This document shows, piece after piece, positions 34,901 to 42,015 of a DNA stretch of 64,000 nt (the stretch's first letter is position 1; each line of letters begins with the position of its first letter). The DNA is taken from positions 190,097 through 254,096 of the forward strand of contig VWZW01007296.1 in the NCBI GenBank assembly GCA_013397115.1, read 5' to 3'. The stretch comes from Edolisoma coerulescens (lineage: Eukaryota > Chordata > Aves > Passeriformes > Campephagidae). A model generated the notes under the pieces. That model worked only from the letters and a program-made list of their open reading frames with translations. It searched no databases and was not told where the DNA came from. A program made the position numbers and the translations under genes.

Positions 34901-36577
34901 TCCAGCTTCACTGGGAACTGGAACAACATCCTGCCAGCCTCCAAGTGGAGCTTTAAAGCTGGCCCTTCACTAATCACAGGATCGCTCTGCAGGCACAGAT
35001 AAAGAGCAAACCCAGTTGGTCTCGTGTGTAATGTGCATGGCTGCCATTAATCTTGAGATTAACCACGTCTAATTCTGGCTCTTTGGCCTGCTGGAAATGG
35101 AAAACACTTGCTGAAATCTGTGGAGCGACAACTGAGTTAGGCACAGACAGAAAACAATGAGAAAAGACCAAAGTTCCTGATCTCTTTTCAGACTTACACC
35201 TCTGATGTGCTGCACTCCTGCACTGTAGCAATTCTTAACTTTTTCTTTGAGGACCTCTGGATTTTGGTGAAGGTTTTAGTTTGGGAGGGGTCCCAAAGAC
35301 CCCTCAAAAATAAGCTACTCAGCAGCATCTTCCCCCTGCGCCCATGGACCGAAGGTGCTCATATATACCGTCCCCAGGAGCCTTCCCCACGGCTGCAGAG
35401 CTCAGGGCTCCGGTGGTGGGCTCAACCACTGCCCTGCTGCTGCCCAGCCCTGCTGCTGCCCAGCCCTGCTGACCGCTGCCCAGCCCTGCTGACCGCTGCC
35501 CAGCCCCGCTGGCCGCTGCCCAGCCCCGCTGGCCGCTACCCAGCCCCGCTGACCGCTGCCCAGCCTTGCTGACCGCTGCCCAGCCCTGCTGACCGCTGCC
35601 CAGCCCCACTGCTGCCCAGCCCCACTGCTGCCCAGCCCCGCTGACCGCTGCCCAGCCCCACTGACCACTGCCCAGCCCCACTGCTGCCCAGCCCCGCTGA
35701 CCGCTGCCTCTCTCTGCAGCGCTGCGAGACCTGCAAGCAGCCGGTGCCCGGGGACTGCCCCGTGGTCTACGCCGACCGCGCCGGCTACTCCCGGCAGTGG
35801 CACCCGGCCTGCTTCGTGTGCTGCCGCTGCGCCGAGCCCCTCGTCGACCTCATCTACTTCTGGAAGAGCGGGGCCGCCTGGTGCGGGCGCCACTACTGCG
35901 AGAGCCTCCGGCCCCGCTGCGCCGGCTGCGACGAGGTGGGGACCGGCCGAGACCTGTGATTCCCCCGTGCCAGGGTGGGGACTGACCAGAGCCCCTGTGA
36001 ACCCCCCGTGCCAGGGTGGGGACTGACCAGAGCCCCTCTGATCCCCCCGTGCCAGGGTGGGGACCAGCTGGAGACCCTCTGATCCCACCAGTGCCAGGTG
36101 GGAACCACCGAGTGGCCTTCAGCTCCTGCCAGTGCCAAAATCCTGGTGCTGGCTCAATCAGGGCTTCTGAGCAACCTGGTCTAGTGGAAGGTGTCCCTGC
36201 CCAGGGCAGGGGGTTGGAACAAGGTGACCTTTACAGGTCCCTTCCAACCCAAACCATCCTGTGATTATTTTCTGTACCCATTCCCAAAGCCTGACCTCCA
36301 CAGCTGATGGGCTTGGTGGGAGGTGTGGGCCCGGTTCTCCCTGCTCCAGCCACCCTCCAGCCTGGAGAGATGGTGGAAATAAGCAGTTGTCTGTCTGTCT
36401 GTCTGTCTGTCTGTCCCACAGATCATCTTCTCGGAGGACTACCAGCAGGTGGAAGGGCTGGCCTGGCACAAGAAGCACTTTGCCTGCCTGGCGTGCGAGA
36501 CGCTGCTGACGGGCAAACCCTTCGCCCTGGCCAACGCCAGCCTGCTGTGCACCACCTGCAGCCAGAGCAGGGTCTGA
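25855..36577 (+). CDS. LMCD1: LMCD1, LIM and cysteine-rich domains protein 1 (spliced)
   Basis: Join 25855-25943, 27126-27381, 31427-31762, 35720-35935 and 36422-36577, giving 350 codons from the ATG at 25855 and ending in TGA. An N-terminal Cys-rich patch (C14, C17, C21, C33, C36, C38) precedes a PET domain at about residues 85-185 containing TITYEWAPPG and EALGVGEVALPGQG. A Gly/Glu/Pro-rich linker follows at 186-227. LIM1 uses C229, C232, H255, C258, C261, C264, C282 and H285. LIM2 uses C294, C297, H315, H318, C321, C324, C342 and C345. Human LMCD1 has 365 residues and its Met15 aligns with this ATG, so about 14 residues from an upstream exon may be missing here. In mammals the protein shuttles between cytoplasm and nucleus, represses GATA6-driven transcription and promotes calcineurin/NFAT signalling in striated muscle. 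The domain order and near-identical motifs make the identity secure. Confidence 0.97.
26752..27012 (+). mobile_element. CR1 LINE 3' fragment in LMCD1 intron
   Basis: Sense-oriented CR1 of about 260 bp, the longest in the window. It begins around GTGACAGGACAATGGGAATG and runs through GGCCCTGGCACAGGGTGCCC, AAGGCCAGGCTGGACGGGGC and GTGTCCCTGCCATGGCAGGG to a decayed CCAGCCATTCCACA tail. It ends about 110 bases before the acceptor of the next LMCD1 exon. Confidence 0.95.
27126..27381 (+). CDS. LMCD1: LMCD1 coding exon, Cys motif and start of PET domain
   Basis: This 256-bp exon lies between GGGCACAG and GTAAGG. The first base completes the split Arg codon, then 85 codons run from KICKSCKCSQEEH through RIYKRNRMIVTNP to DTITYEWAPPGLAQKL, ending in phase 0. 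ICKSCKC completes the N-terminal Cys cluster, and TYEWAPPG is the hallmark start of the PET domain. Because the internal ATGs are few, this exon is easily missed by ORF-length criteria. Confidence 0.97.
27382..31426 (+). other. LMCD1: LMCD1 intron between PET-domain exons
   Basis: A 4.0-kb intron with donor GTAAGG and acceptor TCTCCTGTCGCAG. It contains the (CCCTT)n array at 28731-28860, an unresolved single base at 28787 and a four-base gap at 29084-29087. A short (CAAA)n run lies near 31160-31177. An AAAGAGAACTCAGGGTAAAAA string occurs twice, near 28245 and 29238, as the start of a short dispersed duplication with similar following sequence. Confidence 0.8.
28731..28860. repeat. (CCCTT)n pentanucleotide array with embedded CR1 scrap
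   Basis: Two CCCTT tracts, 28731-28790 and about 28824-28860, flank a short segment (CTGGATGGCACTGGATCAGCTTTAAGG) resembling the terminal part of a CR1. The likely origin is expansion of the CR1 sequence GGTCCCTTCC. An ambiguous base at 28787 shows the assembly had trouble here. Confidence 0.85.
31427..31762 (+). CDS. LMCD1: LMCD1 coding exon, rest of PET domain and linker
   Basis: The exon is 336 bp (112 codons, phase 0 at both ends), between CCTGTCGCAG and GTGAGT. It begins AMQYMELIPREL and carries CRGLAEGEQRLMEEFVKKY and EALGVGEVALPGQG, all close to mammalian LMCD1. The last 40 or so residues (GGGGKEEEKAQDK through ESPNGALESAPAAGPY) are a low-complexity acidic/Pro/Ala linker with little similarity to human. 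Third codon positions are almost all G or C. Confidence 0.97.
32160..32232 (+). mobile_element. CR1-like 3' tail
   Basis: TTGGTTGAAAGCTGAACCTG, then ATCTCGGAGGTCTTTTCCAA and CCTTTACGACTCTGTGATG, follow the terminal layout of a CR1 subfamily in sense orientation. This subfamily has TCTTTTCCAACCT in place of TCCCTTCCAACCC. It is only about 70 bp, severely 5'-truncated. Confidence 0.65.
34476..34567 (+). mobile_element. CR1 LINE 3' fragment
   Basis: GAGCAACCTGGGCAAGTGGA, GTGTCCCTGCCCGTGGCAGG, GATCTTTAAGGTCCCTTCCA and CCCAAACCATTCTGTGGG occur in order, giving a sense-oriented, heavily truncated CR1 end. Confidence 0.92.
35430..35710. repeat. ~20-bp minisatellite abutting LIM1 exon acceptor
   Basis: About fifteen copies of GCTGACCGCTGCCCAGCCCC, some shortened to about 13-15 bp (CTGCTGCCCAGCCCC). 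The last copy runs into GCCTCTCTCTGCAG, the acceptor of the LIM1 exon at 35720. Each full unit contains CTGAC, a match to the branch-point consensus YTNAY, and a CCCAG resembling an acceptor. The reverse strand reads as a Gly/Trp/Ala/Gln-repeat ORF, which is an artefact. Confidence 0.93.
35720..35935 (+). CDS. LMCD1: LMCD1 coding exon, LIM1 domain
   Basis: 216 bp (72 codons, phase 0 at both ends), bounded by CTCTCTGCAG and GTGGGG. It encodes RCETCKQPVPGDCPVVYADR through AGYSRQWHPACFVCCRC and DLIYFWKSGAAWCGRHYCES to RPRCAGCDE. It supplies all eight zinc ligands of LIM1 and the first pair of LIM2 (CAGC). The donor GAG/GTGGGG is non-consensus at +3 to +6 and so relatively weak. Both flanking introns are tandem-repetitive right at the exon edges. 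Confidence 0.97.
35936..36098. repeat. ~41-bp tandem repeat starting at LIM1 exon donor
   Basis: Four units of 39-42 bp each start with GTGGGGACCG or GTGGGGACTG and end in CAGTGCCAGG or CCGTGCCAGG. The first unit begins exactly at the splice donor, so the following units present three further GTGGGGAC sequences, each preceded by AGG, as possible decoy donors. Confidence 0.88.
36163..36268 (+). mobile_element. CR1 LINE 3' fragment in last LMCD1 intron
   Basis: TTCTGAGCAACCTGGTCTAG, GTGGAAGGTGTCCCTGCCCA, GGTCCCTTCCAACCCAAACC and ATCCTGTGATTATT match a sense-oriented CR1 terminus of about 105 bp inside a 486-bp intron. Confidence 0.93.
36391..36414 (+). repeat. (CTGT)6 microsatellite forming an acceptor tract
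   Basis: Six perfect CTGT units, preceded by one TTGT, end seven bases before the last LMCD1 coding exon (CCCACAG then ATC). They make up essentially the whole pyrimidine-rich tract of that acceptor. Confidence 0.95.
36422..36577 (+). CDS. LMCD1: LMCD1 last coding exon, LIM2 domain and stop
   Basis: After CCCACAG, 51 codons plus TGA encode IIFSEDYQQVEGLAWHKKHF, then ACLACETLLTGKPF and the final LLCTTCSQSRV. W-H-x2-H-x2-C-x2-C and C-x2-C complete LIM2. The C-terminus ends at essentially the same place as in mammals (CPTCSKSKRS-type tail), so the gene is complete at the 3' end. Confidence 0.97.
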   Translation: MIFSEDYQQVEGLAWHKKHFACLACETLLTGKPFALANASLLCTTCSQSRV

Positions 36578-39092
36578 GCAGGGGCAGCCGGGGCCCTGCC
36601 AGCTCCCCGAGGTCCCACCAGCACCGGGGGCATTTGGAAATACAGGAGAAGGAGAAGGTTAAAAAATTTAAGAGTCTGACTATTCACTTGCAAGCAGCTC
36701 CGTGTCCCCTGCATCCAGCACAGCCTGAGGGGAGTATTTCCTTGGGGTCCTCGTGGATCTGACAGGGAGCCCTCATGCCCACGGGTGGGAGGTGCACGGT
36801 GTACCTGGCCAGGAGGAACTGGAACAGAGGGGCTGTGCTGTGCTGGTTTTTATCAAGTCTGCCCAACCTTCTTATGACTAAGATCTTGCAATAGTCTTTG
36901 GAAATAATACATCTCAACAGTAACTTCTGGCATACTAAACCTACAGCTGTGGTCAAAAACAAGGGGTGTTTGTGGTTTTTAAATCCTTACTGGAATCAGG
37001 CTAACAGGCTGCTGCCACTGCGCCAAGGCAGTGGGTTTGAGGAATTTGATCAACTTGCTGAAAGCAAGTGATATAAAACGGCAGCCACACGCAGCTGGGG
37101 CTTTGTCCTGTGCCATGATGCAAAACCAAGGAGTGGGCACACAGGGCAAGGGGTTCACCCTGGTGAGAGGGGCAGGGCACGGCTCTGCCTGGGCAGCGAC
37201 TGGCTCAGCCCATGGAGCTGCCGCCCTGGAACTGGAATGTAAAGAACTTTGTGGAAAACAGCTTTACAGCCTCAGCTGTCCTGGGGGGCAGAGTGTGTGT
37301 GTGTGTCCCTGAGATGCTGCAATGTCACTTTCCCTGCTGTACTTCAGTCACCCTTCCAAGTAGCAGGGAGCTGCACCTTCCCTCGGAGCCAGCAGCGCCT
37401 TGCCCTGGGCCCTGCCCTGCTCCTTGTCCTGCAGCTCTGTCACTGGCGCTGTCCCAGGATTGGCACTGAGTCCCTGCGGATCAGACTTGTTCCCTACATC
37501 GAGTGATGCTTCTGGTACTCACTGAAAGCATCAGGCAGTCCAGGCTGGCAGGTGTCAGTGCTCAGTCTGTTTTGTTACGCTGAGTATCTACGTGATTTGC
37601 CAGAGAACTGGAGTATTTTCTCACCGAGCTGAGTGTCCAAGGAGCTCACAGCTGCTGGGGGCTCTCCCTGCTCAGCAGACTGGTTTCTCCTCAAGGCCTG
37701 CTCCGTTTGGTGGGTGTTTGCTCGCTTCTGTTGAAATAACTTGGAGAGGAGAGCTGGGTGAAGCAGGACCTGCTGCAGGGCTGGAGCAGGCGAGCTGTGG
37801 ACCTGCCTCGGGGCCCCACTGCGCAGCTGGGGGAGTGGGACTGACCCGTGGCCGTGCTGGGGCAGCTGAGCCCCACGTGGGGCACGGCCGTTCCGGGGAG
37901 CCTCCTGTGCCTCGAGCAGCCCTGTCACAGCCACGGTGTGTGGTGGCACTCCCGGGGACACGGGGTGCCTGCAGGAGTCAGCAGGGAGGAGAGCGGGGAG
38001 GTGCTGGGTGCAGAGAGGGGTGAGGTCTCTCCCAGCCCCCGTGGGTGGCACTTCTGCGGCATTTGAGGGTCCACATTTGCACGTGAGCACTTCAGAGGTG
38101 GGATTTTCCAGTAGAACCCTGTTTTCGTGGGTAACCCTTCCCTCTCTGCTGCCTGGGGAGCTGTGGGGGAAAGGGGGATCCCCTTGCACCCCAGCCAGGG
38201 TTAAGGAGCAGCCCAGACTCGGCGGGTGGCAGTGCAGAAGAGGTGGCTCTTGGCTGCGGAAGAATGCGGGTGGGAGCTTGGGCAAATGTCAGAGCAGAGG
38301 CACGGGGAGAGGAGGGGTTTTGGGGGGAGCACTGGGCTGGCCCTCTCCTCTTCCCCAGCCCTCACTCCTGGGGGCTGTGAGGGCAGGGCTGGGTCATCCC
38401 CACTGCCCTTCGTGCCCTGGGGTGGTCTCTGACAGGAGAGGGGCCAAGTTCACTTTATGCACAATGAAAGACTCCAGGGAGACCTTGTAGATACCTTCCA
38501 GAAGCTAAAGGGGCTCCAGGAGAGCTGGAGAGGGACTGTGGACAAGGGAGAGTGGCAGCCCCCTGCAGCATGTTGTGAGTTTTGGTTTTGTGATCTGTAA
38601 ATTGTAATTCTCAGAAGTCCCTGTTCCAGCACACACTTACCTGCTTCAGGCTTCTGGGACTGCTGGCACCTGCTCAAGCCTTGCGGGTATTTCTGCAGCT
38701 CATAAAATACTGTCTGCTAAAGAAATTTACTGCAATTAAACAGCTTAATCAAAACAGCAAAATCCTGTGCCTCCCCAGTGTCGGGAGCAAAAGCGTGAAA
38801 TTAATGCATCAAACAGCTCGAAACATATGGGAGCCTTTAGTGTTGATACCAGAACTGAAATTCGAGGTGGGTATGAGCTGATCCTCCCCCCAGCAAGGGC
38901 AGTATTTTAACTTGTGGGGCTGCAAAGGACAAAGCCCTTCATGTCCTGTCAACGACCAGGGCAGGCGAGCGCAGGGAGGGAATTTGTGCCTCCTGAGTGA
39001 ACATCCAGCTCCTGTTTAAACACAGACATTCTGTGTAGTTGTTCTAAATACGACTGACAATACATTTAAATGTTCCTAAAGCTTTAAATAAA
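36578..39092 (+). other. LMCD1: LMCD1 3' UTR and immediate downstream DNA
   Basis: The 3' UTR starts after the TGA, but its end is not clear. Possible polyadenylation hexamers are a non-canonical AATAAT near 36903, ATTAAA at 38735-38740 and AATAAA at 39087-39092. None has an obvious GU-rich element after it. A (GT)n run lies near 37293-37306. No further exon was recognised. Confidence 0.4.
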
Positions 39093-39808
39093 TTATTTCT
39101 GGATACAAAAATCCTTCACCTGCTCCCCCACTGCCAGCCCAGCCAGGAACAAGTGTGGGAGAGAGGGAGGACAGAGCCTCCCCACAGAGAAATAACCACT
39201 GGCTGGGCTGAAGCCCCATTTCAGCAGCAGTTTTGCAATCTGAAGTTTTTCAGAGCTTAACTGCTCTGAATCTGCAAATATTTGCAGTGCTGTCTCATTT
39301 GTGGTCCCCCGCCTTTTTTTTTTTTAATAAATATTCAAGGCAGAGAAGGGGCCCATCTGTCTGTGACGTGGGAGACTGAACCGCGGAGAGGCAGGGGCTG
39401 TTCAGGGACAGTGGCTGCGTGGGGGCCACCTTCCCCCCGTGACACCGGGGTCATCCCCACCTGGGGCCACTGTCCCCTGGAACCAGGGGAGGAATTGGCC
39501 CCACCAGGGAGGTGCCTGTGCTCTGCAGCTGAGCACAGGGAGCTTTGCCTGCTGAGGCGGGGAGAAAACCACTGAGAAACAAGCGGTGGCTGGGGCGATG
39601 CTGTTACACAGCCCAGGGAGGGAGGGAGGGCAGGGGAGCCCTTCAGTCACTGCTGGTTCCTTGTGTGCATTGGTAATATTCAGGCCAAAACAAAAAATTA
39701 AACTTGAAATTCAATTTCTCAGCTCCTATGAACAAGAGAAAGCTCCTAGTCCCAGGGACAGGAGGGCAGTAACTCACTGCTGAAGAGCTGCCCCTGCAAG
39801 GGCAGGGC

Positions 39809-39848
39809 CCACCAGAGGAACCCACCAGAGGAACCCACCAGAGGAACC
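39809..39848. repeat. 13-bp tandem repeat, 3 copies
   Basis: CCCACCAGAGGAA is repeated three times head to tail. It is short and of no evident function. Confidence 0.85.
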
Positions 39849-39980
39849 TGGCTGGCATCTCACAGCCAGGCTCACTCCCACCACTGCCCCACACGGCTCT
39901 CTCCAGGCAGTCAGAAGGGAGGGAGGTCTGGAGGCATTTAACAGGTTTCCCTGGTCTATGGAAAACACCTGGACACTGAG

Positions 39981-40008
39981 ATTGATTGATTGATTGATTG
40001 ATTGATTG
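39981..40008. repeat. (ATTG)7 microsatellite
   Basis: Seven perfect ATTG units. Perfect repeats of this length are likely length-polymorphic. Confidence 0.95.
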
Positions 40009-41727
40009 GCACTGGAGCCATGGGGAAGGAGCCCTGTCCTCAGGGGTCAGTGGGCAGGAGGAGGGATTTGTGGGGCACAGATGGTGTGGGGAGCCTGGAG
40101 CCAGCTCTGCACGCCCTGTGCTTCTGGCGCTGTGCAGAAAATCCTTATGTGAGGGGGAAGAGGACAGTGGTCAGTGTTCCCCTGCAGTGCCTGGCTTTGG
40201 GTGGGAGAGCAGAGCCCCAGGGTGGGGGTTTGGACTGAGGGTGCTCGGGCTCTGGTTTGCATCATTCCAGGCAAGAAAAGCAATCAGCCTTCTCCTTTAC
40301 AGCTTGTTTCCAAAAACAACTCTTTGCTTGGATACTTCTCCAATGACTTGATGCAGACCTGATTTATTGGAATGGATGGGATTCTTGTTATTTACCTTGG
40401 TGGTAACCAACAGCCATAGAAAAGCTGTTGATCTTGGGTATAACTCAGTAAGAACCTGATCCTGGGGTGGAGGACAATTGCCTTAAACAGAAACTTTTAA
40501 GGGGTTTTATTAGCAGTCAATTCTTTTAAAAAATGTGATTTCAGATACCTATAACTAATAAACCTCAAAATTCAGTGGCTGCAGGCGAGAAAAACATAAA
40601 CCAAAGGCAGAGTGAGGTGGCTGTATAAACACTACAATAAAACTTGCTTAAAAGCCCCAGAGAGAAAAATGTAAAAAAGCAAGTATTCATGAAGTGCTGG
40701 TTTGTTTCAGTGGAAACTTCCTGAGACCTGCAGCAGCTGCTACTTTAGGGCAGAGCTAAAGAAAGCCCAAATGGCTGTTGTGTTCTTCTGTAAAGGGTGA
40801 GGTTATGTTTTTATAAATCTAATTTGAGCTTTTATTTACTTTTCAACTCCCTTTTTTCAGCCGAATCACCAAAAAAATCACCCTCTCCACAGGGAGGGTT
40901 TTGTAGATTTTGCCTGATTTCAGGATCTCCAGCAGCCCTGGGGCACAGGGCTCATTCCATGGTGCTTCCCCCCAGGAATACCTGATCGATGTTCTTGCAC
41001 GTCCGTGCACTGAGGGGTGTTGTAATAAAGGAAAAGGGTGGCAGCCCTGCCCATGGCAGGGGTTTGGAGCGAGATCCCACCACACCCACTAAACCCTATC
41101 GTGAAGTGCCACACCAACTCATTTTCTGAACACTTCCAGGGACAGCGACTCCACCATGTCCCTTGGAGCAGGGCTGGGGACGCTGAAGGAGCTGGCAGCA
41201 CTGGAGGTTTCTGGGATTCAGGCAGAAGCTCCAGGAAAAGCTCTCTGTGAATTTTTGCAGAGAGCAGCCCAAACAAGAAGAGCCCTGGAAATGCCGTTCT
41301 CGGAGCGAGGGGCTGGGTTCCTGCCCAGATGTGGTGGCTCTGCATTCCCCTGGCCCTGAGGCCAGCCCGGGCAGGCCGTGGGCTCCCTGCAGGGCCTGTG
41401 GGCAGCCCTGAGTACCCAGGGGCTCGTTGCCATCGTCAGTGCTTGGAAAATCCCCTTTATCAGCTCCCTGCTGCCGTCAGGAGCTCCCTGTTCCAGCCAA
41501 AGGCATCTGCTTTGGGTCCTTGCATTCATCCCTTCGTCGCTGCCACAGGGGGCTGGTGCTGTGCCAGCCCATTGTGTCTCGGCTGCAACAGATGGTCTGC
41601 GCTGAAAATGGGCTGGGGCTCAAAACCAGCCCAAAATGTTTCACGTCAACCTGCTGGCCAGACACCTCTGTGGAACTCTGACCCTCCGCCCTGTCCCCTG
41701 GGTGGTGGCTGCACCACGGCCCGGGGC

Positions 41728-42015
41728 GTGGCACACGATGGCCAGGCACGGGACGTGGCACAGGATGGGCAGGCACGGGAGGTGGCACAGGATGGCCAGG
41801 CACGGGATGGCACAGGATGGCCAGGCACGGGATGGCACGGGAGGTGGCACAGGATGGCCAGGCACGGGAGGTGGCACAGGATGGCCAGGCACGGGANNNN
41901 NNNNNNNNNNNNNNNNNNNNNNNNNNNNNNNNNNNNNNNNNNNNNNNNNNNNNNNNNNNNNNNNNNNNNNNNNNNNNNNAGGCCAGGCACGGGATGGCAC
42001 AGGATGGCCTGGCAC
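41728..42015. repeat. 25-27-bp minisatellite with assembly gap
   Basis: Copies of GGTGGCACAGGATGGCCAGG followed by CACGGGA, with GG dropped in some, run on both sides of an 83-base run of N at 41897-41979. Identical flanks show that the gap lies inside the array, so the true copy number is unknown. ORFs running through it are artefacts. Confidence 0.95.

Larger units (their letters stand above)
31763..35429 (+). other. LMCD1: LMCD1 intron before LIM1 exon
   Basis: Intronic unique DNA following the donor GTGAGT. It holds two CR1 tails (32160-32232 and 34476-34567) and AT-rich unique sequence at 32640-32940. No other exon was recognised. The tandem array that ends the intron is listed separately. 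Confidence 0.75.
39093..41727. other. Intergenic DNA downstream of LMCD1
   Basis: No gene recognised. It contains a T-rich AATAAA string at 39326-39331, two short tandem repeats listed separately, and AT-rich unique DNA at about 40370-40870. CCCTGCCCATGGCAGGGGTT near 41045 may be a scrap of CR1. Confidence 0.45.

Noticed and set aside
35319..36088. Gly/Trp/Ala/Gln-repeat minus-strand ORFs
   Set aside because: They are antisense to the LIM1 exon and the tandem arrays beside it, and they arise from the ~20-bp unit.
41035..41080. Possible CR1 scrap (CCCTGCCCATGGCAGGGGTT)
   Set aside because: Only one 20-base landmark is present without the preceding or terminal CR1 blocks, which is too little to call.
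41477..41610. Minus-strand QTICC frame after a TTTTCAG as possible SSUH2 last exon
   Set aside because: Only QTI matches the expected RQTIELIP. The phase is wrong for the 51.4-kb candidate and the following sequence has no similarity.
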